From: Mycoemilia scoparia
Lineage: Eukaryota > Kickxellomycota > Kickxellomycetes > Kickxellales > Kickxellaceae
DNA: 52,155 bases
NCBI GenBank assembly: GCA_027575805.1
Contig: JANBPU010000112.1
Span: 1 to 52,155 of the forward strand
Direction of reading: 5' to 3'
In this document: positions 40,011-49,649 of the stretch, in pieces
How the letters are laid out: every line of letters begins with the position of its first letter
How positions within the stretch are numbered: position 1 is the stretch's first letter
Notes under the pieces: generated by a model
Seen by the model: the letters and a program-made list of their open reading frames with translations, nothing else
Databases searched by the model: none
Told to the model about the DNA's origin: nothing
Translations under genes and position numbers: made by a program

Positions 40011-40077
40011 TGCAAAATATCAAAGCGGTTGAAATGAAAGACAGAAGCCAACTAGGATAGAACCATTATTTTTCAAG

Positions 40078-40242
40078 TGTTATGTGGAGTATTCATTACG
40101 GGCATCCTATGGGCAGAATTCACAAGGTCTTTGACAAAATGAGTCCTCATGAATTTCATATGGAATTGCATATCGCCAAGGTAAAATCTGGGGACCCATC
40201 ATTGTCTTTCATACATCCGATCATCAGTGAAATCTTTCTATA
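40078..40242 (+). mobile_element. MITE family 3 copy (duplicate)
   Basis: Almost identical to 37495-37660, carried along by the tandem duplication. Confidence 0.65.
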
Positions 40243-40268
40243 TAAACAGATCACTCTTGTATTAAGCA

Positions 40269-40652
40269 AATTTTAATTGTTTTTCTACATTTTCGGTAAA
40301 TTAAACCAATTTTAATCATTTTTCTTCATTTCCAGTAAATTAAACGAGTTTTACTGTCTTTCTGCATTTTCAGTAAATTAAACGAATTGTAATTGTTTTT
40401 TCTATTTTTTCAGTAAATTAAACAGATTATAATTGTTTTTTCTACATTTTCAATAAATTAAACAAGTTTTAATTGTTTTTCCTGCATTTAGATGATTATT
40501 TTTGAAGGATAACATTTGTTGGTAAATGGTGGCCACACATTTGGCTGTGATTGTCCCTATACTTGTTAGCCACCAAAAAGCACCCTTCAAAAGCTATGAC
40601 CCATTTTCAGTAAATTAAACAAGTATTAATTGTTTTTTCTATATTTTCATAA
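40269..40652 (+). repeat. Minisatellite of about 43 bp, split by a MITE
   Basis: Six to seven units of TTTCAGTAAATTAAACGA followed by GTTTTAATTGTTTTTCTACA (with variants), absent from unit A apart from a single TTAATTATTATTCTACATTT unit. A family-1 element interrupts the array at 40489-40604. Confidence 0.85.
40489..40604 (+). mobile_element. MITE family 1 copy inside minisatellite
   Basis: GATGATTATTTTTGAAGGAT to CCCTTCAAAAGCTATGACCC, flanked on both sides by minisatellite sequence. Confidence 0.8.
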
Positions 40653-41548
40653 AATTACATATACTCGGTCTCATAGGCAAAAATACACATACACACTTTG
40701 GTTTGTCTTGATTTGGTTTAATAGTATTTATTGTTCATGGATGTATGATAGAATTAGGTTGCTTATTGGCTGGATTTTCACATACCAGACACAAGGCTGA
40801 CCCGTTAATTGTGTTATGCTTTTTACAAACCGCTATTATTCTCTTTGGAACTTGCAAATCCCCATTTCGGTCAAATTTATACTAGCCACAGAACTACATC
40901 CCATCCAAAGTTAATTGAGATGCCTTGTTTTCGCAGACACACACATATACATATGTAGTTTCATTCATGCTCTGGAACTAATTTGCCTCTAATTATGAAA
41001 GAAGTATGTAATACGAGCCATCAAATCGCATAGCATGGTGGTAGTTGGTACTCTGCTTCTCAGATGTTGGAGAACCAAACATAGAACCAACAGATACTTG
41101 ATATGTTTTATTATGCTCACTTTCTCTGGAATTATTTACCCTATATTTTTGACTACCTTCATACGCACATATCATGATTCCATTTGCATTTTTAGGCACC
41201 ACATGGTGTATCTTTTCCTATCTCTCACTCCATAACAATGAACGTACACCTGTTGATCTTTTTGCTTTTAAAAAGAAAAGTGAGAGGATTCTACAGAAAT
41301 GAGTGTGTTTTTTTCCAAAAGTTTTACAGACCATGCTAATTCATGAAAATCTTAATAAGAGGATATCTAAAAAAAAGGTTTTTTATTTGAACACAGCACA
41401 TCAACAATAGACTAAATATGCATGGTGGTCAGATATTTTAACATCTCCAATGTAAAGTGACTGTTAGTTAGCGAGCACTTGCCGTGTGTGTGCACTTGTT
41501 GGTTCATATGTGGGATGTGATGCTAACTTTCTCTGCTTCCACAAGCCA

Positions 41549-41556
41549 TATAAATA
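41549..41556 (+). promoter_or_regulatory. TATA box, SGNH gene 2
   Basis: TATAAATA, 106 bp before the ATG. Confidence 0.5.
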
Positions 41557-41661
41557 GGCAATGGTGTCTTTCCAAGAGTATCTCAGATAATTGCCTCATT
41601 TTATTGTAATCAAAACTCCAGCCCTTTCCTCCTTACTCCGAGACACACGACGATAGCAAAA

Positions 41662-42747
41662 ATGATGCTTCGAAACCTGGCTTTAACCGCAGTTGCTGCT
41701 ACTCTTACCTTTACGACAACTTTTGGCGCCACAGCCCGCAACCCCACCACCTGCAATGAAAAATCATTTATCGTTTTTGGTGACAGTGCATCTGACACTG
41801 GCAACAAAAAGGCCATTTTCAATAGTCAAGAACTATCTTTCTACTGGAAGGGCCGTTATTCAAATGGTCCGGTTTGGAACGAATATACAGCTTACCTTCT
41901 CGGCATGCCTCTTGTCAACTATGCAATCGGCGGTGCTACTTCTTCAAACTCTGCCCTAGTCAATGGCACCGAAAATGGCCAGCTCATTCCCAGTTTTCTT
42001 GATCAAATAAATCACTATCTCCAAAACACCACCTCTGCCTCCACTGGCAAAAGCCTAGTTGAGCATCCAGAAAGGAGTATAGTTACTCTCGAAATAGGTG
42101 GCAACAACTTCATGCAGCCTATGCTTACAGATCCTAACTACCTCTTCACAAACAAAGACAGATTGATTGAAGGTCTTGTCAAGGACATAATGGCCGGTTT
42201 GCAAACCACTTACAATGCGGGATATCGTCGATTCGTCATTTGTGATGCGTTTCCCTTATACTATGCTCCAGTATTTAATGGTAACCCACAACTTGTTTCA
42301 TTCTTCAAGCAAATTGGTGCGGATACCAATGTCAAACTTGTCAAAGCAGTTAAAGATTTTAGAATCAAGTATAAGGCCGATTCGATTTTTCTTTTTAATT
42401 CTGCCAATTTGTTTGAACTAATTCATGATCCCAGGGTTATTTCCGCAATTAATGTAACCGATACGACATCAGCTTGTTTCAGTGGAGCTAATAGTGGTGA
42501 AAATGCTGGAATTTGCAGCAATGGCGAACAATATCTTTATTACGATCCGGCCCATGGAGCTCTTCGTAATCATTTCATTATTGGTGCGGCTGTTGCTAGG
42601 TTTATCATGAATCCTCACAAAGGACTCACAGTTAACGATCTTGTCGAGGCAGCTCAGAAGTATAGGGTCGGCCAGGCTACTGCAGAGAAGAACATTTTGG
42701 CAGCAGCTGGAATTCATAATGGTCCCCAGTATCCTTCAAGAAACTAG
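41662..42747 (+). CDS. Secreted SGNH/GDSL hydrolase (tandem copy 2)
   Basis: Three hundred and sixty-one residues, same layout and catalytic residues as the copy at 38726 (S42, N148, D295, H298). About the first 193 codons differ by a single visible substitution (Leu to Phe in the signal peptide). Residues about 194-252 carry many changes, for example VIWDAF to VICDAF, APAISGN to APVFNGN and KSGSVLLF to KADSIFLF. After that the copies are again close, with DPIHGALRTH becoming DPAHGALRNH next to the catalytic His. The frame and active site are intact, so this looks like a functional, locally diverged duplicate. The extra Cys in copy 2 may be unpaired. Confidence 0.88.
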   Translation: MMLRNLALTAVAATLTFTTTFGATARNPTTCNEKSFIVFGDSASDTGNKKAIFNSQELSFYWKGRYSNGPVWNEYTAYLLGMPLVNYAIGGATSSNSALVNGTENGQLIPSFLDQINHYLQNTTSASTGKSLVEHPERSIVTLEIGGNNFMQPMLTDPNYLFTNKDRLIEGLVKDIMAGLQTTYNAGYRRFVICDAFPLYYAPVFNGNPQLVSFFKQIGADTNVKLVKAVKDFRIKYKADSIFLFNSANLFELIHDPRVISAINVTDTTSACFSGANSGENAGICSNGEQYLYYDPAHGALRNHFIIGAAVARFIMNPHKGLTVNDLVEAAQKYRVGQATAEKNILAAAGIHNGPQYPSRN

Positions 42748-42827
42748 AATTGCTAATTCATGAGCATTTTATAAGCTATTTTGTAATATAATTTACAATT
42801 CGCCTTTAATATTAAACAATTACATAT

Positions 42828-42968
42828 ATGGTGGAAACTCACAAGGCTTTAAGCAAAATAGATTTCGAGAGCTGCAAATAATATGACTCATAATTGGACC
42901 AAAATCTGATGAAGGCCCATTGCTACCTACCGCAGATTCGATCACTAGCGAAGTCTTGCCATATACCG
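42828..42968 (+). mobile_element. MITE family 3 copy, full length
   Basis: ATATGGTGGAAACTCACAAG to GATCACTAGCGAAGTCTTGC and CATAT. Good terminal repeats; sits exactly at the end of unit B. Confidence 0.75.
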
Positions 42969-43272
42969 TAATTTGATACTGAATTATATTATCCAACTCT
43001 AATAATGATTGGTACTCATTCCTGGATTTTATAGCCTAATACAAAACTTTACTCATGACCATACTACAAGACCCTTACTTCAAAATCCACAATGTTGGCC
43101 TTTCCGCATCTTATAACCCAATTGGTTTAAGCAATTATTACCGATGATGGACAGAGGTGATTCCAAAACATCAATATCGTCATAATCATATAGGATTTTC
43201 TGACTTTCCCACTCATACAGTAGCGCTTCTATATTAAACCATAAACAACATTTTTGCCTCATCACAAGGTCG

Positions 43273-44156
43273 ATGACTGCTGTTCTTGGTGGTGGTCACA
43301 TGTATGATCAACAGCTTTTCCCACTCCCACTACCGAAGGATATTAGTTGCCAGCATCTGTTATCTTTTTGGTGTAAACTATTAGCCCGCCCCCTATTTTC
43401 CTTGTTTTTGCTATATTCTCTTATTGTACAGATTCCCCACATACATCCGGATGCGCTACACACGACAAGCACAGACAGAACAACATCCAATGATTCATTT
43501 TATTTTGTGGCCATCATTCATTGTCAACTTGTTAGCTTGCCTTGTGATCCACTTTTTCAACAAAACTCCTTGCTCTATTAAAAGTATTACCACCAATTTG
43601 CCCAGCCTATCTCCATTAACAATAATCAAGTGGATAATCCTCGTTACTGCCCTTGATTAATGCCGATCATTAATTTATAGCAACATTAATGTGTGGGTCT
43701 TTCTCTCTCTCCCTCTCTTCTACCTAACTTTTATTGAGCGGGATACCCATCTGCATAGTTGCATGTGTGTTCAACTGCTTAGATATAACTATGCATGACT
43801 TTGATTATGAAATAGCCCAAGGATTAATATATTGATAGTTTCCAATTTACAGCAGTCGCCTAATCCGTCTACAGCCACCACCACAATTACTCCTACATAC
43901 ACTTCGGTACGACTAAATATCCACCCTGTCCTGAAATGCCCATTGCTTTCCCTCTTTTTTCCACAGATTTCCAATGTGTTACTTTGGAGCAAATCTCGAC
44001 TATATTGTTGGAAGAACAAAAGATATGATGATGGTGTTGCATGAGAAAGTACCTGCATCTTGGTACATACTGCAGTATGAACAAACACTTTATGTTGTAT
44101 TGGTGATACCTTCATCGGATGTCGGAACACCGAACCAAGCCGCTTCTAACCATTAG
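43273..44156 (+). other. Possible exons of an unrecognised intron-containing gene
   Basis: Two signals. First, a 102-codon frame from 43273 (MTAVLGGGHMYDQQLF) with an in-frame intron-like segment ending TTATTGTACAG near 43431. Second, near the 3' side, TTTACAG at about 43851, a 54-bp exon, a 60-bp GTACG..CCACAG intron and a final exon with RFPMCYFGANLDYIVGRT, EKVPASWYILQYEQTLYVVL and a stop at 44156. The final exon reads like a folded alpha/beta end, but I recognise no family and cannot connect the two parts. A minus-strand frame at 43080-43265 is also protein-like. This could be one diverged gene, a relic or chance. Confidence 0.25.
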
Positions 44157-44719
44157 TTAAATATGTACAATATTTTATCTAGAAATGTGTTTTGCTGCTT
44201 TTTTGTTCTTTCATTCTCACAAAGTCAAATCATTAGAGAGATGATAGACTGTTGCCAAGAATTAACTTACATACTGTATCACCATCCTACTGACAATTAT
44301 ATCACATTTACTCCTATTGTTTATTATATTGGTTTCCTGTTAATCCTTTCTTTTTTCCCTAGCATCCGCACCTTCCACTCTTTGGTGGGAAAGAGGGCTG
44401 CTAACCCATGTATTATAGATTCTGTTGTGGTGTTTTTAGAACCCTGACACCTGGCTTTATTATAATTGTATTTAGATAAATAATCAGATATGAAGTCAGT
44501 CATACATAACAAGGCATCATGCGTATTTGACTGTTTTGACTACTATTCCATTTATTTGGATCTTATGAGTGCGCTGCTACAACTATTACTAGCAATCACA
44601 ATCACAATAACAATAATAATTATTATTATTATTATGATCATTGGTTTTAGGATATTTGGAATAAAAAATAAAAAATATTTAATAATAATACAGTATTGAA
44701 ATCTCCACTTATGATCAAG

Positions 44720-44850
44720 TTTCATACCACCTTAGGCAAAAAGGCCCCCCCAGGCGTTGCATAGCAAATCAGCCTATGATTGGGTCAAAACTTGGAATCC
44801 ATTTCTGCCTACCTTGCATTTGACCACTAGTGAAATGTCACCGCATACAA
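44720..44850 (+). mobile_element. MITE family 3 copy
   Basis: TCATACCACCTTAGGCAAAA, GCGTTGCATAGCAAATCAGC, TTGGGTCAAAACTTGG and GACCACTAGTGAAATGTCAC. Confidence 0.7.
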
Positions 44851-45213
44851 AAGCAAACATTCAAATTACCCACAAACGAGATTTTAGTATAAATCTGTTT
44901 CTGGCCGTCCTACCAAGGACTGATTTACACAATGAATAACGAAAATCTCAATTTACTACTGGATTCGCCCATGCAACTAACTTGTGATTCCTCTTGTGTA
45001 CGCATAAATGTATTAGCGTTTATATGTCTGTCCAGACTCTTTGCGGTTGAAAGATACTAACATTAGCAACTCTTACTAATGAATGCCCTACATACAAGTG
45101 TACATTCTGAACAAGCCATTGGAAGAGACAGGAGGAGGTTATGAAAGTGGAGATAGGTGGATATGCTGGTCAGACCACATAGCTGTCAATTTATTTTATA
45201 GTTGCTGTTGAAA

Positions 45214-45221
45214 TATAAAAA
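45214..45221 (+). promoter_or_regulatory. TATA box, SGNH gene 3
   Basis: TATAAAAA, 108 bp before the ATG, the same spacing as in SGNH genes 1 and 2. A short (AATCC)n run lies between it and the ATG (about 45272-45288). Confidence 0.5.
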
Positions 45222-45328
45222 GGCAAACGAAATTCCCCAACTGCCATTGTTTCTAAAAAATTAAACATATCCAATCCAATCCAATCCAATTACTTTTAAA
45301 TATCTTTTTTAAATAGTCTAGAATAATA

Positions 45329-46453
45329 ATGGTTCTAGGAAAATTCGTTCTTTCCGTTGCTGCTACAGTTGCATTTACAGCTTCTCTCGGTGGCAATGTT
45401 GCGGCATTCCCAACAAACAATAGTTGTCACAATCCATCAGGCCATGGTAGATGTGACAACGACAAGCCATTTATCGTCTTTGGTGATAGTTTGTCAGATA
45501 TTGGCAGCAAGCTAGCTATTTTCGGCGAACAATCTTATTGGGAAGGCCATTACTCAAATGGTCCAGTATGGAACGAATATACTGCCTATCTTCTTAACCG
45601 TCCTCTTATAAACTATTCGATCGGTGGCGCTTCGTCTTCAAACTCTGCTCTAGTCAATGGTACCAAGAATGGTCAATACATTCCAAGTCTTTTAGACCAA
45701 ATCGACTACTTCTTCAAGAACTCCACCAACGCCGCTGGAAGTGGAAACAATATAAATACTAAAGAAAGTATCGTGACACTAGAGATTGGCGGAAACAATC
45801 TGTTTACTCCATTCGACTCAAGCCCCGAATATGTCATTGCCAGCAAGGATAAACTTGTCGAAGGTCTTGCCCAGGATATAGCCAAGGGTTTACAAAAAGT
45901 ATATGATGCTGGGTATCGTCAAATCTTGGTCTGGGACGTTTATCCAGTTTATAATGCACCTGCTTTGGTGGATGACCCAAAGAATAAGGCCATTATGAAG
46001 GGTATATTCGATAATGCCAATGTCAAGATCAAGAACGTGGTTGATGAATTTGTCAGCAAGAATAAAGAATCGTCCAAGCACATAAAGCTCTTTAACTCGA
46101 ATAATTTGTTCAATTTGATTGTAAAGCCCGAGGTTCTTTCTGCGCTCAATATCACGGATATCAAAACCCCTTGTGTTAGTGGAAACCACAATATGGATTC
46201 ACCAGACTATAAGATTTGTGATAATGGGTATCAGCATCTTTCTTATGATCCTATTCACCCGGCTGCTCGCACTCATCACATTTTGGGTGTGCTTGCTGCC
46301 GAGTTTATCAAGAATCCTGAGAAAAAGTTCGTTGCTAATGATCTTATCCATGCTGCCAAGAAGTATAAGATCAATGAAGCTACTGCCGAAGATAACATTT
46401 TGTCAAGAGATGGTGTCCATAACGTTCCTCCGTATCCCTCCAAAAGCGATTAA
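45329..46453 (+). CDS. Secreted SGNH/GDSL hydrolase (third paralogue)
   Basis: Three hundred and seventy-four residues, an older paralogue of the two tandem genes. Signal peptide about 1-26 (AATVAFTASLGGNVAA), then FPTNNSCHNPSGHGRC, an extra N-terminal segment with two Cys. Catalytic blocks are FIVFGDSLSDIGS with S54, YSNGPVWNEYTAYLL, NYSIGGASSSNSALVNG, TLEIGGNNL and SYDPIHPAARTHH with D307 and H310. The end EATAEDNILSRDGVHN parallels the other copies. Extra Lys-rich residues (SKNKESSKHIK) fill the region that is also variable between copies 1 and 2. All four SGNH residues are present. Single exon. Confidence 0.88.
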   Translation: MVLGKFVLSVAATVAFTASLGGNVAAFPTNNSCHNPSGHGRCDNDKPFIVFGDSLSDIGSKLAIFGEQSYWEGHYSNGPVWNEYTAYLLNRPLINYSIGGASSSNSALVNGTKNGQYIPSLLDQIDYFFKNSTNAAGSGNNINTKESIVTLEIGGNNLFTPFDSSPEYVIASKDKLVEGLAQDIAKGLQKVYDAGYRQILVWDVYPVYNAPALVDDPKNKAIMKGIFDNANVKIKNVVDEFVSKNKESSKHIKLFNSNNLFNLIVKPEVLSALNITDIKTPCVSGNHNMDSPDYKICDNGYQHLSYDPIHPAARTHHILGVLAAEFIKNPEKKFVANDLIHAAKKYKINEATAEDNILSRDGVHNVPPYPSKSD

Positions 46454-47163
46454 GGGTGATGTTGTTTTGATTGCTGTTTAATAAATATTTGAGAGTTTTT
46501 ATTTGACCCAATTTTTTGGGCTTGTTTTATATTATATTCTTAACAAGTTCTATAGTCAGAATTCCCGTGGCTTTAGGCAAACATGGATCCCAAGAAATTG
46601 CATATAAAATAGTTATTGATTGGGCCAATATCTGAGAACCTATTAATTTATCCTAAACATTTGATTCCAACTGAAAGATAGTCAAATACAATGAATATTT
46701 TGTTTAATGCGAAAATGAAAATTAGTAGGACAAACTAATAAATCTTGCCAAGTGTAAAAAGGTATATATATATATATATATAGACCAATCAACTTTAATA
46801 TTTTTTGAAAAAAGGTTTTAAATGCTGGTTTATAAATAAATAAAGAGGATTAAGATTGTGTGCCATGATTCCAGCATTGGGACTACCCAAAAAATCATTT
46901 AAAGGATGCGATCCTGGAAAACATCCACTATGATTTTATGCATTAATAATGCAGTGCTTTTATACCAAATAATGTGCATGTGATGGTCCTACTTGTTTTC
47001 AAAAAAAAATTCAAATCTGCCAAAAATTCCAAAAAATGTGTATAAAAAAGTATAGCTTTCCATTGTTTTTTGTATCAATACACAAGTTTATTTTTTCTCT
47101 CTCTTTTTCGTGATAACAGTCATAAAATTACACGATTGATGTGTTATTGGATGGGATTTAGAA
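46454..47163. other. Intergenic with MITE fragment
   Basis: A family-3 fragment, a (TA)n run at about 46762-46782 and poly-A/T tracts. No gene. Confidence 0.55.
46553..46665 (+). mobile_element. MITE family 3 fragment
   Basis: AGAATTCCCGTGGCTTTAGG, AAGAAATTGCATATAAAA and TTGATTGGGCCAATATCTGA. The right end is lost. Confidence 0.55.
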
Positions 47164-48510
47164 ATGGATAACAATAGCCAACAGGCGGGAGGGTGGAATC
47201 GTCAAACAGTGGAGGATTATGCTCAAGAGAACAATGAACCAGCACCGTCGTATCTAAACGATGGATTTATGGCTCAACAGCAATCGCAGGTAGAGGAAAG
47301 CTTTTACCACGCCAATTATCAGCTTCAACAGCAGCCACAGCCACAAGGACACTTCCCACTTGACTTTGAGTCCTCTCAAGACTTTGGTAGTAGCTCTGAG
47401 AGCACCAACAATGTTGTTAAAGAGCAACCATCGTTTTTGCCTATGCTAGAGCCAGTTGGGAATTATGAAGGTGGTAGTGGAGTTAGTGGCGTTCAAAGTA
47501 GCGAAGCAATAGCTAAACCTCCCATCAATTGGGATACTGGGTACATGGAAGACATTGGTGGGAACATAGGGTACAGTATGACATCGTACCAAGCTGCCAA
47601 TCCAACGAATTTCCAATCTACCAATGCAGTGCCTCCATATTCTGGTTGGTCTTCAAAGTATCTACCAAAAAAGATTGCTTACCTCGCATTCTGGGCCAAG
47701 GGCATAACTGCGTTTCCATACACATTAGAAACTATTTACTCAGTACTTCAAGATATGGAACCAAAACTCTCACAACCATCATCGCCACTGCATGGCACAA
47801 AAGCTCAATCTTCAGGAATCGCTGCCTACACCCCATTAACTCTTTTGAAAAGATGGGAAAGTGTAGAATACTCAAAGTACCAAACAATCCTTGGAACCTA
47901 CACCAAATACAATCTTGCCGGCGCTCTCGAGGCCAGCATCAAAATGGTCAAAAAGTCACAAGCCAAGAACGAAGTGCCAATGAAATCAGCCAAGCAAAAA
48001 TTTACTATCCATGGCTGGACAGACAAGCTAATGGAGGTCGATGTGTTTGGGTATATAACAAAGTACATCATCTGCGAACACGCTTTAGAATTTGCTGCCC
48101 AAAACCCCAACCCCTGGGTTTCCACCACGGTTGGTACAAAGCTAGACTATGAAAGATTGAATATGGATGAATGGATAAAAGACCATCGAATCCTTTCAGC
48201 ATTCATTTGTAAGCTAGCTGTTGGATTGGCTCTAACTAGAGATTTACCTAATATCACTGACCTTGAATTCAATACGGCAACTGGCATTAGTGCCATTATG
48301 TTGTACTTGATGAGAAAGTATTATCGTTATGAGGGATCGTCTGACTATGCGAATCTACCGCGTCCTAGTTCTATTAGCAAATGGCTTGGAGACTGTATTG
48401 GTGATGTTCAAGAAGATTCTTATAGATGTATGTTTATATCTAAGGAAATTGAGCATCAGCTTCTGGAAATACTTCCAGGTATGGTTCCTTATATTTCGAC
48501 TTATCTCTAG
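47164..48510 (+). CDS. Unrecognised protein with Gln-rich N-terminus
   Basis: Four hundred and forty-eight residues, no family recognised. About residues 1-165 are disordered and Gln/Asn/Ser-rich (YQLQQQPQPQGHFPLDFESS). From about 168 a globular, mostly helical part follows (LPKKIAYLAFWAKGITAFPY, LKRWESVEYSKYQTILGTYT, LMEVDVFGYITKYIICEHAL, HRILSAFICKLAVGLALTRD, TGISAIMLYLMRKYYRYEGS) and runs to the end. No signal peptide or clear membrane segment. The Q-rich tail plus helical domain would fit a nuclear or signalling protein, but that is a guess. Uninterrupted frame with ordinary codons; ATG preceded by GGGATTTAGAA. Confidence 0.7.
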   Translation: MDNNSQQAGGWNRQTVEDYAQENNEPAPSYLNDGFMAQQQSQVEESFYHANYQLQQQPQPQGHFPLDFESSQDFGSSSESTNNVVKEQPSFLPMLEPVGNYEGGSGVSGVQSSEAIAKPPINWDTGYMEDIGGNIGYSMTSYQAANPTNFQSTNAVPPYSGWSSKYLPKKIAYLAFWAKGITAFPYTLETIYSVLQDMEPKLSQPSSPLHGTKAQSSGIAAYTPLTLLKRWESVEYSKYQTILGTYTKYNLAGALEASIKMVKKSQAKNEVPMKSAKQKFTIHGWTDKLMEVDVFGYITKYIICEHALEFAAQNPNPWVSTTVGTKLDYERLNMDEWIKDHRILSAFICKLAVGLALTRDLPNITDLEFNTATGISAIMLYLMRKYYRYEGSSDYANLPRPSSISKWLGDCIGDVQEDSYRCMFISKEIEHQLLEILPGMVPYISTYL

Positions 48511-49145
48511 TGATTTTATTTCTATCCCTTTTTGTTTGTTGCTTGTTTTGTTTTTTATTTGTACCATTGTAACATTATCGTTGTGATTATTGAATATAGA
48601 GATTAAAAACTAAGCACTAAACCTGGATTCATAATACAATAATGCTGCTGAATGTTTATATTTTAACTGCCAAACTAATGTTAATAATAATATTCATTAT
48701 TCTGGGATATTTTATCAGCTTATTTTTCCAGATTGTATTAATGAAGGTATAATCTGTTCTAACTCATAGAAACAGCTATAAATAATCATAATTCATTATA
48801 CTTAATCTTTTATACTACAAATTACCATGCATGTATACGCCACATGTATGCAACAGCAATATCAAACAGAATAAGCTGGCCTTCTGTATTATAAACAGAT
48901 TAATGTACTATTTTTCCAAAACAAGTTAAATGTATGTATTAGTGGCTTGACATTCCAACCAAATAATCGATTTCAGCAATTATCAACTTTCTAATAAAAG
49001 GTCTACTGATAATGATTAGACACAGTTCCCCACATGCATCCTTTTCAAAACAAAGCAACTTATCCAAATAACCATCACTTTTAGTACCTTTTTATGCATT
49101 CTGTATTTTATTTCCGTTATTTATTTTCAATATTTACTTTCAACT
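48511..49145. other. Intergenic, no gene seen
   Basis: AT-rich. No repeats of the three families noticed. Confidence 0.5.
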
Positions 49146-49152
49146 ATAAAAA
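49146..49152 (+). promoter_or_regulatory. TATA-like box of peptide gene 7
   Basis: TATAAAA, only about 44 bp before the ATG, closer than at the other peptide genes, so the leader would be very short. Confidence 0.35.
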
Positions 49153-49195
49153 ATCATCTACAGTTTTAACCTGCTTATAATTACACTACCAAGAA

Positions 49196-49513
49196 ATGGT
49201 TGTTTCTAAGTCTCTCAGAGTTTATATTGTACTCTTTGTTTTTATTATTCTTACAGTTGCGCATCCCGACTTGACACATCGACATAGAAGAAAGGGCAAG
49301 AGAGGTTCAGACCTTTTAGGAGGATTATTTAACAAAAAATGGGATCATGCAAAGCAGCAAGAACTAAAGTCATTTTCGGAGCAAGAGGGTAGTGACTATG
49401 TCCCTAAATCACCAAGACTAAACCTGGATCATGATGGCGCACCACACCATGACGGAAAGTTCAATATAGAAGATCCACCAGGGGCCATGCCAATGCTAGA
49501 AATGAACGAGTAA
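49196..49513 (+). CDS. Small secreted protein with polybasic site and GSDLLGGLF segment
   Basis: One hundred and five residues, no family recognised. Signal peptide of about 21 residues (VYIVLFVFIILTVA), mature end HPDLTH, then a very basic HRHRRKGKR that holds RR and KR processing sites. GSDLLGGLFNKKW follows, resembling the Gly/Leu tails of the cassette peptides, and then a longer acidic/His region (DHDGAPHHDG) to the end. It differs from the others in its long C-terminal extension, so membership of the same group is an inference from the leader-X-Pro, basic site and GLLGG-like order. Confidence 0.65.
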   Translation: MVVSKSLRVYIVLFVFIILTVAHPDLTHRHRRKGKRGSDLLGGLFNKKWDHAKQQELKSFSEQEGSDYVPKSPRLNLDHDGAPHHDGKFNIEDPPGAMPMLEMNE

Positions 49514-49649
49514 TTTATGTGGTATTCATACGCTGAACCTCCTTCCTGTAAATTGAATAATAATTTTTTGTATTTTGGTTTACGATTTTGAATCAGTATT
49601 CTTAATTCAATAAATAGTTTTATTTTGATTGGGTGATTTTTATAGTTAC

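Larger units (their letters stand above)
39812..41548. other. Intergenic, unit B upstream region
   Basis: Duplicate of 37309-38612, enlarged by a minisatellite and a second family-1 element at 40269-40652. No gene. Confidence 0.7.
39890..42827 (+). repeat. Tandem duplication, unit B
   Basis: Second copy of 37309-39889, longer because of the 40269-40652 insertion. Noncoding parts are nearly identical to unit A. Confidence 0.95.
42748..45213. other. Intergenic; possible unrecognised exons
   Basis: Family-3 elements at 42828 and 44720, a (CT)n stretch near 43700-43720 and an (ATT)n run near 44615-44635. Scattered protein-like stretches at 43273-44156 are listed separately. Confidence 0.5.
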
